A DNA stretch of 64,000 nt from Phytopseudomonas dryadis. Its GTDB lineage: Bacteria; Pseudomonadota; Gammaproteobacteria; Pseudomonadales; Pseudomonadaceae. Below are positions 24,841 to 33,917 of this stretch, in pieces. The position numbers and the translations under genes were made by a program. Position 1 is the stretch's first letter; the number at the start of each line of letters is the position of its first letter. The DNA is taken from positions 36,431-100,430 of the forward strand of contig NZ_QJUM01000024.1 in NCBI RefSeq assembly GCF_004327355.1, given 5' to 3'. A model generated the notes under the pieces. That model ran no database searches. It was given only the letters and a program-made list of their open reading frames with translations, and was not told the DNA's origin.

Positions 24841-25822
24841 GACGACCTCCGCGCCTGGCTAGTGCAATGAAGAACGGTGCACCGAACAGCGCCGTCATCA
24901 CCCCTACCGGGATTTCCTGCGGGAGGATCACCACCCGGGCCAGCATGTCCGCCACCAGCAGCAGCGTGGCACCAAGCAGCGCACAGCCGGGCAACATCAC
25001 CCGGTGATCGATGCCGACCAGGCGGCGTACCACGTGCGGCACGATCAGGCCGATGAAACCGATGCTGCCCGCCAGGGCCACCGCGCTACCGGCCAGCATC
25101 ACCACCAGTACGCCCAGTTGCAGGCGAATCAGCCCGGTGCGCTGGCCCAGCCCGATGGCGATCTGCACACCGGCGTTGAGGACGTTGACCTGGGCACCGA
25201 GCAAACAGGCGACCAGCAAGGCCACCAGGGCGCAGATCAGCAACGGCTGGGCGGTCGCCAGGCTGCGCTCGCTGAGGGAGCCGGCCAGCCAGAACAGCAC
25301 CGTGTCCAGCCCTTGCTGATCGATCACCAGCAGTGCCTGGCTGAACGCCGTAAACAAGGCGGTGATCGCCGCGCCGGCGAGTACCATGCGCAAGGGGTTG
25401 AGCGCGCCCTGTCCGGTATTGCCCACCAGCCACACCAGCGCACCGGCCAGCGCCGCACCGATGAACGCGCTCCACAGCCACTGCTCGGGCGAACTGATGG
25501 AAAACAGCGACAGGCAGAGAATCAGCGAAAAGGTCGCTCCGGCATTGATGCCGAACAAGCCTGGCGAGGCCAGCGGGTTGCGGGTCATGGCCTGCATCAG
25601 CGCGCCGGCCACCGCCAGGCTGGCCCCCACCACCACCGCGACCAGGGTGCGCGACAGCCGTGTGGTGTTGACCAGCAGTTGCTCGATGTTCAGCGGATCG
25701 GCATGCAGCAGCGCGGTGAGCACCGTATGCGGCGCGATCCAGCTGGCGCCGATGGACAGGCTCAGCGCACAGCAGCCCAGCAGCACCAGCAGCGCGATGC
25801 CCAGTTTGCTTACCGACCTCAT
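24833..25822 (-). CDS. cbrB: Ferric achromobactin ABC transporter permease (FecCD family)
   Basis: A 329-residue FecCD permease from ATG 25822, which overlaps the cbrA-like stop (ATGA, 25819-25822); the frame is open to 26548 but that is antisense-style shadow of cbrA. It carries TTRLSRTLVAVVVGASLAVAGALMQAMTRNPLASPGLFGINAGA and GSIGFIGLIVPHVVRRLVGIDHR. Partner of the cbrC-like permease. Confidence 0.9.
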   Translation of the reverse strand: MRSVSKLGIALLVLLGCCALSLSIGASWIAPHTVLTALLHADPLNIEQLLVNTTRLSRTLVAVVVGASLAVAGALMQAMTRNPLASPGLFGINAGATFSLILCLSLFSISSPEQWLWSAFIGAALAGALVWLVGNTGQGALNPLRMVLAGAAITALFTAFSQALLVIDQQGLDTVLFWLAGSLSERSLATAQPLLICALVALLVACLLGAQVNVLNAGVQIAIGLGQRTGLIRLQLGVLVVMLAGSAVALAGSIGFIGLIVPHVVRRLVGIDHRVMLPGCALLGATLLLVADMLARVVILPQEIPVGVMTALFGAPFFIALARRGGRHA

Positions 25823-26733
25823 GACTGGGCGTCCCGCAGAATCGTCCGCTCGATATCGTCGAGCATGCGGTTGGCGCCGAGGATGCCGCCGGAGAATATC
25901 CACGCCACCCCGCCCACCCACCAGACCCGCCCCGCCTGGGGTGCCGCCATGCGCTGCCACAGCGGATGGGCGGTCAGGCTCTGGTAATGACGCTGTACGC
26001 CCGGGCTGTCGGCACGACCGAAGACGAAGAACACGTCGGCATCCACCACCGGCAGGCTTTCCCGACTGCTGAGCTTGATGGACACGCCCTGGGCATTGCG
26101 GCCCTGCTCGCTCCACACGAAACCGAGCTGGCCGAGCACGCTGCCGGCGAAGCTGTCGGGCAGGTAGCTGCGCAGGTGATCCTCGCGAACATCCAGTACC
26201 GACACGCTGAGCGGCCAGCGCTCGCCGAAATGCGCCTGCAGACGAGCCCCAAGCGCAGCGATGCGTGCGTCCCAGCTCGCCTGCAGGGCATCCGCCTCGA
26301 CCCTGCGCGCGGTGGCGACACCCATCACGCGCAGGGTCTTCTGAAATTCGAAAACCTCGTCCAGCATCACCACCGGACACAGCTGTTCGAGCAACCCCTG
26401 GATCCGCTCGTGGCGAAACCGCGAGGCGACGATCAGATCCGGCGCGAGCAAGGCGATGTCCTCCAGACTCGGCTGGGTTTCCAGGCCGACATGGGGCACG
26501 CCTGTCAGGGCTGGGCGCAGGTAGCGATACATGGGCTTCTCGCTCCACGAATCGACTACGCCAGCCGGCCGAATGCCGAGCGCCACCGCGGTATCGGTGG
26601 CGCCCTGAAACAGCGTGATGATCCGCTGCGGTGCAGGCCCGGCCTTGGCCACAGGGATTGCACCTGCAGCGAGCGCTCCCAGGGACAGGCGCATCAACGT
26701 GCGCCTGGACAACGACCCCTTATTACCTTCCAA
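25819..26733 (-). CDS. cbrA: Periplasmic ferric achromobactin-binding protein
   Basis: A 304-residue FepB/FecB-type (helical-backbone, class III) binding protein. The N-terminus LSRRTLMRLSLGALAAGAIPVAKA is a twin-arginine-like signal peptide with cleavage near AKA (about 31). RIITLFQGATDTAVALGIRPAGVVD and SLEDIALLAPDLIVASRF are typical of the family. The coding sequence overlaps the acsA-like stop by 11 bases and the permease by four, tying import to biosynthesis. Confidence 0.9.
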   Translation of the reverse strand: MEGNKGSLSRRTLMRLSLGALAAGAIPVAKAGPAPQRIITLFQGATDTAVALGIRPAGVVDSWSEKPMYRYLRPALTGVPHVGLETQPSLEDIALLAPDLIVASRFRHERIQGLLEQLCPVVMLDEVFEFQKTLRVMGVATARRVEADALQASWDARIAALGARLQAHFGERWPLSVSVLDVREDHLRSYLPDSFAGSVLGQLGFVWSEQGRNAQGVSIKLSSRESLPVVDADVFFVFGRADSPGVQRHYQSLTAHPLWQRMAAPQAGRVWWVGGVAWIFSGGILGANRMLDDIERTILRDAQS

Positions 26734-28594
26734 GCTCGATCCTATTCAATGGATTGACGACCAGCCCCTTGCCGAACGGCATGCTGCCCGGCCCACCGGC
26801 TCGTTCGATCATCGGACGCAGCAGGAGTTTCTGCGGCCAGGTGGCGGACTCGAACAACTGGCCACGCAACACCGCGCGGGCCTGGTCGTCGAACGGCACG
26901 GCGGCGATTCGTCCGTTCAGCGCGTCACGCAGCACACGCCAGGCCTGCACGGCCGGCACGTCGTAGACCCGCTCCAGGGTGTCGATGATACCGCGCAGGT
27001 TGACCTGGATGCCCAGCGTCTGCAGCCAGAACAGCAGATCCTCGGGGCGCTCGTGGTAGAGCGTCTGGGCGTGGCCCTTCTTGATCCGGTACTGCGGGTC
27101 GAGCATGCCATTGCGCTCCAGCCAGGGCACGTACAGGCGCAGCGAGTCATGGTCGCGCAGCAGCAGGCCGCTGACCGTGCCCGCTTCATACACCAGCACC
27201 GCGTTCTGGCCGTGTACCTCGCCCAGCATGCCGAGGCGGAACATGCGCAGGTTGACGTCGAAGAACAGCTCGCACAGCTCAAAGAACAACTGCAGCACCG
27301 AGGACGGGCCCGCAGGCAGACCGCGCTGACGGATGCAGTCGTCGAAGAAATGCCGGTCGCTGTCCTGCAACGGTGTGCCCAGCGCGGCCATGGGCAGCAG
27401 GCGTTTGGCGGGATCCGCGAGCAGTTTCGGCGGATAGCCACGAACCATGGCCGAGAGGTGCCGCGGCGCCTCGTCGAACAATGTGCCGCCGTCAGGCATG
27501 TACCCCCACCATTTGCTTTCGTCGCAGATGTGCAGGGTTTCTCGCAGCACCTCGTCACGCTCCCGGCCCTGGCGCAGCAACGCTTCGCTCAGCCCGCCGT
27601 TGATCATCTTCACGGCGGGCAGATAACGGGAGGCGCCCAGGGAATACACCGCCATAGGCAGCTTGATGTGATCGGCCGGCGCCGCCGCGCAAGCCAGTGA
27701 ACGCAGGGAGGACGTGGGGTTGAAGCTGCCCTTCTGGAAGTTCAGACGGTGACAATCACCCCGCTCGAATGCGCCGCCGAGCTGCGCAGGCAGCACCCGC
27801 TCCAGTTGCCAGGGGTGCACAGGCAGGGCGACATGGCTGTCAGCGAGGCCGAGGGCACGCAACTCGGCGTCCAGGTCTGCGCGCTGCTCGGTGTCGAGGA
27901 TGTAGTGGGCTGGCTGGCAGCTGTCCAGGCCGTCGACGCCGTCGCCAAAGGTCAGACTGCCCTTGGCCACGGCCACCCAGTTGAGGGCCAGTGGCTGGTC
28001 GAACTCCGCCTGATACTGCCGGTACTGGGCATCGTCCAGGCCCTGCTTGGCCTTGGCCAGGGGATGGAACGGGCGGTCGCGCAGCGAGCCCCACTGCTCC
28101 ATGGCCAGGAAGAACGCGGCACCGTCCTTTTCCAGCAAGCCGCCCGTAGGCACCTGATGATCGAGTGACAGCGCAGTCTGCCGGACGCTGGTACGCAGCA
28201 CGTCCATGAACAGCTCGATGCCCTTGTGGTTGTCGAGCGCATCGACTTTCACGCCCTTGAGGGCCAGTGCCATGAACGCATCGGGGCTCAGCAGCCGGGT
28301 GCTGCCGCCCTGCACGTCGAGCACCGGGGTGCCCGGCACCTTCTCCCAGGCCTGGGTGATGCCGGCCCGCAGGGCGACCGCCAGGCCGCGCTGCTCGGCC
28401 GCGTCGTAGTGCCAGTGCCAGATCCTGTGCGGCGCCTCCAGACTGGCGAGCGGCGAGTCGGGCTGAGCGGCACGCCAGGCGGCCGGCTCGGTCAGGTTGG
28501 CGTCGAGGGTGCCGAAAAAATCTTCGGCGAGCAGGCAGTCGATCAGGTCCTGCATCACCAGATCGTTGGCGATGGCTTGCTTGGTGGTGGTCAT
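26723..28594 (-). CDS. acsA: NIS synthetase, achromobactin type B (2-oxoglutarate-using)
   Basis: A 623-residue IucA/IucC-family synthetase starting at ATG 28594, four bases after the acsB stop; the frame is open to 28768 but reads as shadow of acsB there. ATP and substrate motifs are visible: GSFNPTSSLRSLA, LPVHPWQLERV and EVHGQNAVLVYEAG, followed by the C-terminal FhuF-like thumb region. In characterised systems AcsA joins 2-oxoglutarate to the diaminobutyrate amines via an adenylate. The assignment among the three synthetases rests on locus order. Confidence 0.9.
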   Translation of the reverse strand: MTTTKQAIANDLVMQDLIDCLLAEDFFGTLDANLTEPAAWRAAQPDSPLASLEAPHRIWHWHYDAAEQRGLAVALRAGITQAWEKVPGTPVLDVQGGSTRLLSPDAFMALALKGVKVDALDNHKGIELFMDVLRTSVRQTALSLDHQVPTGGLLEKDGAAFFLAMEQWGSLRDRPFHPLAKAKQGLDDAQYRQYQAEFDQPLALNWVAVAKGSLTFGDGVDGLDSCQPAHYILDTEQRADLDAELRALGLADSHVALPVHPWQLERVLPAQLGGAFERGDCHRLNFQKGSFNPTSSLRSLACAAAPADHIKLPMAVYSLGASRYLPAVKMINGGLSEALLRQGRERDEVLRETLHICDESKWWGYMPDGGTLFDEAPRHLSAMVRGYPPKLLADPAKRLLPMAALGTPLQDSDRHFFDDCIRQRGLPAGPSSVLQLFFELCELFFDVNLRMFRLGMLGEVHGQNAVLVYEAGTVSGLLLRDHDSLRLYVPWLERNGMLDPQYRIKKGHAQTLYHERPEDLLFWLQTLGIQVNLRGIIDTLERVYDVPAVQAWRVLRDALNGRIAAVPFDDQARAVLRGQLFESATWPQKLLLRPMIERAGGPGSMPFGKGLVVNPLNRIELGR

Positions 28595-28598
28595 GAGA

Positions 28599-29372
28599 TC
28601 AGTGTCCTCTCGTCGAGGTGGCGGCCAGTCTGGCCTGGAGGGCGCGGAACGCGATGCCGCGTTCGTCGCCCAGCACGAAGGTATTGACGCCGCGCTCAAG
28701 CCACCGCAAGTGGTCATCGGGCTGGCGTGGTATGGCGCAGTACGGGATGCCGGCAGCCTGGGCGGCACGCCAGGTATCGATCAGCGCTTCCTGCACGGCG
28801 GGCTGGTCGATACGCCAGGGCGTGCCGAACGACTGGGAAAGATCGGCAGCGCCTTCGAGGATCATGTCCAGCCCCGGCACTGCGGCCAGCTCGGCGGCAC
28901 GGCGCACGCCCTCGACGCTCTCGATCATGGCCACGACCATGATCTGGCCGTTGGCCCGGGTGACGTACTCGGCCAGGCTGGCCTTGCCGAAGGCACCGGG
29001 ACGACCGGCATTCAGGCTGCGCTCGCCCAGCGGGTGGTACTTGCAGGCGCGGATCGCCGCGCTCAGGTCCTCCGGCCGTTCCACCTGGGGCAGGACGATG
29101 CCCTGGGCGCCGCCGTCGAGCAGCCGCAGCATGCGTTTGCGGTCGAAGTCCGGCACCCGCACCAGGGGCGTGAGCCCATAGCTCTCGGCGGTGCGGATCA
29201 TGTGCTCGACGGTTTCCGGGTTGATCAGCACATGCTCCAGATCGATGATCACGAAGTCGTAGCCGGCTTCGCCGATCAGCTCGATGGAGGCCGGCGAGGG
29301 AATCGACGCGATCAGGCCACGGGTCCCCTCGCCCGCGGCCAGTTGCGCCTTGAGTCGATTGCTTCTCAGCAT
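28599..29372 (-). CDS. acsB: HpcH/HpaI-family aldolase of achromobactin locus
   Basis: A 257-residue HpcH/HpaI aldolase/citrate-lyase-beta type TIM barrel: GYDFVIIDLEHVLIN, PLVRVPDFDRKRMLRLLDGGAQGIVLPQVE, MVVAMIESVEGVRRAAELAAVPGLDMILEGAADLSQSFG. Metal-binding Glu (MIES) and Asp (EGAADLS) positions appear conserved. In the achromobactin locus it is thought to supply or process the citrate/oxo-acid building block; its exact reaction is not settled. It overlaps acsC by seven bases. Confidence 0.88.
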   Translation of the reverse strand: MLRSNRLKAQLAAGEGTRGLIASIPSPASIELIGEAGYDFVIIDLEHVLINPETVEHMIRTAESYGLTPLVRVPDFDRKRMLRLLDGGAQGIVLPQVERPEDLSAAIRACKYHPLGERSLNAGRPGAFGKASLAEYVTRANGQIMVVAMIESVEGVRRAAELAAVPGLDMILEGAADLSQSFGTPWRIDQPAVQEALIDTWRAAQAAGIPYCAIPRQPDDHLRWLERGVNTFVLGDERGIAFRALQARLAATSTRGH

Positions 29373-31234
29373 GTGCGTGGCCCATGGATGTGCAGTGGAT
29401 TGGGCACCCGCTTGAAGCGTCGCTCACCGTCACCGAGCAGCCGGCGCTTGGTCAGTTCCTCCACTTCGTACTCGGCGGCGAACACGTCGAACACCGCGAA
29501 ACGCGCTGCGTGTTGCGGGTGCTCGCGCTGGTAGTCGAGCACCACGGCGGCGGTCATGCGCCAGAACTCGCCCTCCTCCAGGCTGCAGTGCTGACGCAGG
29601 AAGATCGCCAGCTCGGCCAGGCAGATGAAGAAGAACGCATCGCAGGAAAAATCCCGCACCGCATCGACATCCTCGGTGAGGATGAACGAGTTGCGGTTCA
29701 GCCGCGCGTGACTCTCGGGCAGCGGCACCAGGTGCGGCGCCAGGTGCGGGCGGGCCAGGTGTGCAGGCGAGTAGCGCACGCCGTCATGGAAGTCCTTGAG
29801 GGCGATACGCTCTGGCCAGCCGTCACGGTGGATCAGCACGATGTTCTGGCCGTGGGACTCCATGCCGATGCCTTCGGCATAGAGCATGTGCACGATGGGC
29901 GCCACGCTGACCCGCAGCAGTTGCTGCACCCAGGCGTGCAGGCCATGGCGGGCGATCCAGGCATCGATGAAGGGCTGCTGGTCACCTTCGCCGTAGCGGT
30001 TCTCGACATGGCTGAGGCCATTGAAAGGCACACCCTGCTCGCCCGGTTTCAGGTAGGTATTGAGGTTCTCCCGCCAGATCGCACCGAGGGTGCCGTAGGC
30101 CTGGCTTTGCCGGATAGTCGGCAGTTGGGCGTAGTCGAAACTCACCCCGGCGACCTCGCCAAGCACCACGAAACCCAGTTCCCGGGCCGTGGCGTCGGTG
30201 GCGATCAGCTGTTGCAGCCAGTCGTTGATGATCGGCCCGTTCATCACCGTGTGCCGCGCCAGAATGCGCGTGCTGGAGGTGTTGGTCATGCTCAGCGCGA
30301 GCTTCACGTAGGGCTTGGTGGGCTCCTCGACGTTGGCCAGCGTGCGGATCGACTGCTGAGCCCGGTAATCGGCCCCCGAGGTGCCGAGGTAAAGCAGCTC
30401 GCCACTCGCCAGCTCGGCCTGGAAGGTCGGCACGATGACCTGCTCCCACTGCCAGGGGTGCACGGGAATCGGCCAGTAATCGTCCAGAGAACGGCCCTGC
30501 TCGGCCAATGCGCGGTCGATCTCGGCCCAGCGCTGCTGACCGAATGCATCCGTCAGGAACGCCTGCAGATCCACACCCCGCGAGCCATTGGCGGAACCCA
30601 ACTGCCGGGCGATGCCCAGCCAGACCACGGCCAGCGGCAGGCCGAACTCGGGGCCGTAACGACGGTTGTCGTCCAGGGAAAAGCCGATGCGCGACTTGTA
30701 GCAAGGGTGGTAGCTGTGGGCATCCATGAAATGCCGCTCCAGGGTATCGGCATCCAGGGTGTGCGGCGCGGCGGCGGGCCGGTAGCTCTGGGTGCGCGAC
30801 TGCAGATCCTTGAGCAGTGTTTGCTCCAGTTCCTGAATGAAGCGTGGCATGTGCGGGCCGTCGGCCAGGGCGCCGAGCAGTTCCGCCAGGGCCTGGTGCA
30901 GATCCGGCTGGCTGATCTGGCCCTGGGCATCGACACGCTGCAGGGTGGCCGGGTCCAGACGGATGATGGCGAAGCTGTCGCTGAGCAGCCCCAGGCAGCG
31001 GTACTCGACCACGGCCTGGGCCTGCTCATCGCGCCCTTCGACGATGAAGCGCTGGCGGCCGCCTGCGAGTGGCTCGCAACGATAGCTCAGCACATCTTCG
31101 AAGAGCAGGGTTTGCAGCAGTTGCCCGATCACCCGTTGCGACACCTGGCGGTAGCGTTGGGGGTCAGCCGGGGTCAGCCATGCGTGGGCATGGGCGATCA
31201 GTTCGGGCAGGCGAAGGGGAGTAAAGGAAGACAT
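29366..31234 (-). CDS. acsC: NIS synthetase, achromobactin type C
   Basis: A 622-residue IucA/IucC-family synthetase. ATG 31234 is chosen because GAGGTG lies seven bases before it; ATG 31249, overlapping the exporter stop as ATGA, would add five residues. Motifs include KLALSMTNTSSTRIL, PIPVHPWQWEQVI and MESHGQNIVLIHRDG. AcsC-type enzymes amidate the citrate monoester with 2,4-diaminobutyrate, the middle step of achromobactin assembly. It follows the exporter gene by 11 bases. Confidence 0.9.
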   Translation of the reverse strand: MSSFTPLRLPELIAHAHAWLTPADPQRYRQVSQRVIGQLLQTLLFEDVLSYRCEPLAGGRQRFIVEGRDEQAQAVVEYRCLGLLSDSFAIIRLDPATLQRVDAQGQISQPDLHQALAELLGALADGPHMPRFIQELEQTLLKDLQSRTQSYRPAAAPHTLDADTLERHFMDAHSYHPCYKSRIGFSLDDNRRYGPEFGLPLAVVWLGIARQLGSANGSRGVDLQAFLTDAFGQQRWAEIDRALAEQGRSLDDYWPIPVHPWQWEQVIVPTFQAELASGELLYLGTSGADYRAQQSIRTLANVEEPTKPYVKLALSMTNTSSTRILARHTVMNGPIINDWLQQLIATDATARELGFVVLGEVAGVSFDYAQLPTIRQSQAYGTLGAIWRENLNTYLKPGEQGVPFNGLSHVENRYGEGDQQPFIDAWIARHGLHAWVQQLLRVSVAPIVHMLYAEGIGMESHGQNIVLIHRDGWPERIALKDFHDGVRYSPAHLARPHLAPHLVPLPESHARLNRNSFILTEDVDAVRDFSCDAFFFICLAELAIFLRQHCSLEEGEFWRMTAAVVLDYQREHPQHAARFAVFDVFAAEYEVEELTKRRLLGDGERRFKRVPNPLHIHGPRTC

Positions 31235-31245
31235 GGATAGACACC

Positions 31246-32703
31246 TCATGAACGGTGTTCGGACAGGGCCGAGCCTTGCTCGACCGGGTCGTTGGAAAGG
31301 GTATTTGGAAAGCGCCAGGCGAACGGCAGGGCAAGCAGGATCACCACACCGGTGGCGATGAACACTTCGCCGATGGCGCTGGCCGTACCGGCATGGGCTG
31401 CCCCGGAGTGCACCGCGCCAGCATGGGCTGCCCCCCAGTTATCGCCGAGGCGGATCTGCAGCCACAGCGAAGCCAGCACGATGGCCAGTGACGACAGCAG
31501 GCGGCGCGAGATGTTGTTCATCGCCGCGCCCTGGGTGACCAGCGCCTCGGGTAGCACGTCCAGCCCGGCGGTGGTCACCGGCATGTAGGACAGCCCCAGG
31601 CCGGCACCACGCACCACCATCAGCAGGCAGATAGCGAGCATCCCGACATCGTGATCGATGGTGCCCAGGGAGAAGGTCGCCAGGCCGGTCAACAGCAGGC
31701 CGGCAGAGACGATGCCCCGTGGCCCGTGGCGGTCGAGCAGCCTGCCGCCGTAGTGCCCGCACAGGCTGGCCGACAAGGCGGTGCAGAGCAGCGCGATACC
31801 GGTCCAGATGGCGTTGTGGCCCATCACCATCTGCACCAGCAACGGCACCAGTACCAGGCACTCGAACATGCCGACGGACTGCGCCACGGCGATGATCACG
31901 CTCGACCGGTAGCCTTTCAGGGCGAAGATGCGCAGTTCCAGCAGGGGCGCCGTGTGGCGCAACTGCTGCCTGACGAACGCCGCCAGACAGGCCACCGCCA
32001 GCAGCAGGCCGAGCAGGTTGAGCGGATCAGCCAGGGCCTGCAGGTGGCGCAGTCGGCCCACGGTGACCATCAGCACGCCGATACCGACCGCGACCAGCAG
32101 GTAGCCGGTCAGGTCGAACGGCTTGCCCGCCCCCGCCTCGTTCGTCGGCAGCACCTTGACGCCCAGGCCGAGGGCCAACAGACCGATGGGCAGGTTGACC
32201 AGGAACAGCGCCCGCCAGTCGTACCCCTGCAGCACCAGGCTGCCGCACAGCGGCCCGACCGCCGGTGCGAGCATTACCGCTGCGCCCCAGAGGCCGGTGA
32301 CCGCACCCCGCTCGCCCTTCGGGTAGACCGAAAAGATGATCGCCAGGGACAGCGGAATCATCAACCCGCTGGCGATGCCCTGCACCACCCGGGCGGTGAT
32401 CACCCAGGCGATGGAGTCGGCCATGGCGCCCAGCAGCGAGCCGCCGATGAACAGCGCCAGGCCCGCGAGGTACAGGGCCTTGCGCCCCACGCGCTGCGCC
32501 AGGTAGCTGGTCAACGGCATGGTCATGCCCATGCTCACCATGAAGGCCGCGACGATCCACGTAGCCATCACCGGGCCCAGCGCGAACGCCTCGATGAAAG
32601 CCGGCAGTGCCGGATTCAACGAGGTGTTGTTGAGGCTCACGGTGGTGGTGCCGAGGATCACCGCAGCCACCAGCAGCCGGCGCGATGCCGGTAGCGGCGC
32701 CAT
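31246..32703 (-). CDS. MFS siderophore exporter (DHA2 / 14-TM type)
   Basis: A 485-residue major facilitator with about 14 hydrophobic segments, starting at ATG 32703 behind a GAGGGG; the stop of acsE overlaps the start by one base (TGATG). MSMGMTMPLTSYLAQRVGRKALYLAGL carries the MFS loop motif, and WAVVMLAPAVGPL-like GAAVMLAPAVGPLCGSLV is motif C of drug/H+ antiporters. It occupies the place of yhcA between acsE and acsC in the Dickeya/P. syringae achromobactin loci and probably secretes the finished siderophore. Near the C-terminus an Ala/His-rich stretch GAAHAGAVHSGAAHAG is a short internal repeat. Confidence 0.89.
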   Translation of the reverse strand: MAPLPASRRLLVAAVILGTTTVSLNNTSLNPALPAFIEAFALGPVMATWIVAAFMVSMGMTMPLTSYLAQRVGRKALYLAGLALFIGGSLLGAMADSIAWVITARVVQGIASGLMIPLSLAIIFSVYPKGERGAVTGLWGAAVMLAPAVGPLCGSLVLQGYDWRALFLVNLPIGLLALGLGVKVLPTNEAGAGKPFDLTGYLLVAVGIGVLMVTVGRLRHLQALADPLNLLGLLLAVACLAAFVRQQLRHTAPLLELRIFALKGYRSSVIIAVAQSVGMFECLVLVPLLVQMVMGHNAIWTGIALLCTALSASLCGHYGGRLLDRHGPRGIVSAGLLLTGLATFSLGTIDHDVGMLAICLLMVVRGAGLGLSYMPVTTAGLDVLPEALVTQGAAMNNISRRLLSSLAIVLASLWLQIRLGDNWGAAHAGAVHSGAAHAGTASAIGEVFIATGVVILLALPFAWRFPNTLSNDPVEQGSALSEHRS

Positions 32704-33917
32704 CAGCCATCCCCTCCCCGGTCGCCCTCGGCCCTGACGAACAGCTGCTCGGGACGAGGATGGCAAAGGAAGTCGAGGTGCGAGATGTTGTAGCCGTAGG
32801 CACCGGCCAGCGGCAGTACCAACAGATCGCCCACGGCGGCATCGACCAGTTGCCGGCCACGACTGAGCACGTCCTTGGGCGTGCACAACTGGCCGACGAT
32901 GGTCCATGGCCGCGCTACGCCACTCGCCGCGCGCCCGGCCACCGGCAGATGGATCACCGGGTGATCGTGGCCCTGGGCCACCGGCAGGCGGAACTGGTGG
33001 GTGCCGCCACGGCAGACCAGAAAGTGCTGGCCGTGACTGGATTTGGCGTCCAGCACCTCGATGGCGTAGTAGCCGCAGAACGCGCTGATGAAGCGCCCCG
33101 GCTCGAAACGCACCACCGGTGCACCTTCAAGCTCCCCAAGACGACGTTCCAAATGGCGGCACAGGCGCGGCCAGTCGAAACGCTCGCCGCTCAGGTAATC
33201 CACCCCGATACCGCCACCGACGTTCAGGTGGGTGACCGTCTCGGGTCGGCTGGCCAGGGCCTTCCACTGCGACCAGCGCTGCAGGTACAGGTCGAGCAGT
33301 TGCTCGTGGCGCTCCACCTGCTGCTGGTGGGACATCGCGTGCACGTGGAAACCCTGGAGGGACAGGTGGCTGCACGCCTCCACCCGTTTGACCGCCTGCG
33401 GCACCTCGGACTCGTCCAGCCCGAACGGCGTCGCGGTACCGGCCATGGCCAACCGGGTGGACAGCGTGGCCGGCAGCTCCGGGTTGATGCGGATGAACAC
33501 CGCCTGCACCCGGCCGAACTCGGCCGCGATGCGTTGCAGGCGGTCGATCTCGCCCAGGCTCTCGACATGAATCGCCGCCACCCCCTGGCCGAGCGCGGCA
33601 CGCAGTTCGGCGTCGAGCTTGCCAGGGCCGGAAAACACGAAGGGCTTGTCGCTGGCGGCCGCCTGCAGCCGCTCGATCTCGCCACCGGAGGAAATCTCGA
33701 AGCCATCCACCAGCGGCAACAGGGTCTGCAGGACAGGCGCCTCGCTGTTGGCCTTGATCGCGTAATACAGCTCCACCCCCGCGGGCAGTTCGGCCATCAC
33801 CTCGCGGACATGCTGCGCCAGGGCATCGAGGTCGTAGACGAACACCGCCAGAGGATCCGCCGCATGGCTGCGAGCCTGCTCGATGGCGTCGAGCACCGTG
33901 CCGGGCAGCTTATCCAT
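32703..33917 (-). CDS. acsE: PLP-dependent decarboxylase, achromobactin biosynthesis
   Basis: A 404-residue fold-type III PLP decarboxylase (LysA/ornithine decarboxylase family). ATG 33917 has an excellent AGGAGGT six bases upstream and overlaps the acsD stop by eight. The PLP Lys55 is in ELYYAIKANSEA, and HVHAMSHQQQ, HLNVGGGIGVDYLSG and RFEPGRFISAFCG are the phosphate-binding and active-site segments. AcsE is thought to decarboxylate the seryl moiety to ethanolamine during assembly. Confidence 0.9.
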   Translation of the reverse strand: MDKLPGTVLDAIEQARSHAADPLAVFVYDLDALAQHVREVMAELPAGVELYYAIKANSEAPVLQTLLPLVDGFEISSGGEIERLQAAASDKPFVFSGPGKLDAELRAALGQGVAAIHVESLGEIDRLQRIAAEFGRVQAVFIRINPELPATLSTRLAMAGTATPFGLDESEVPQAVKRVEACSHLSLQGFHVHAMSHQQQVERHEQLLDLYLQRWSQWKALASRPETVTHLNVGGGIGVDYLSGERFDWPRLCRHLERRLGELEGAPVVRFEPGRFISAFCGYYAIEVLDAKSSHGQHFLVCRGGTHQFRLPVAQGHDHPVIHLPVAGRAASGVARPWTIVGQLCTPKDVLSRGRQLVDAAVGDLLVLPLAGAYGYNISHLDFLCHPRPEQLFVRAEGDRGGDG

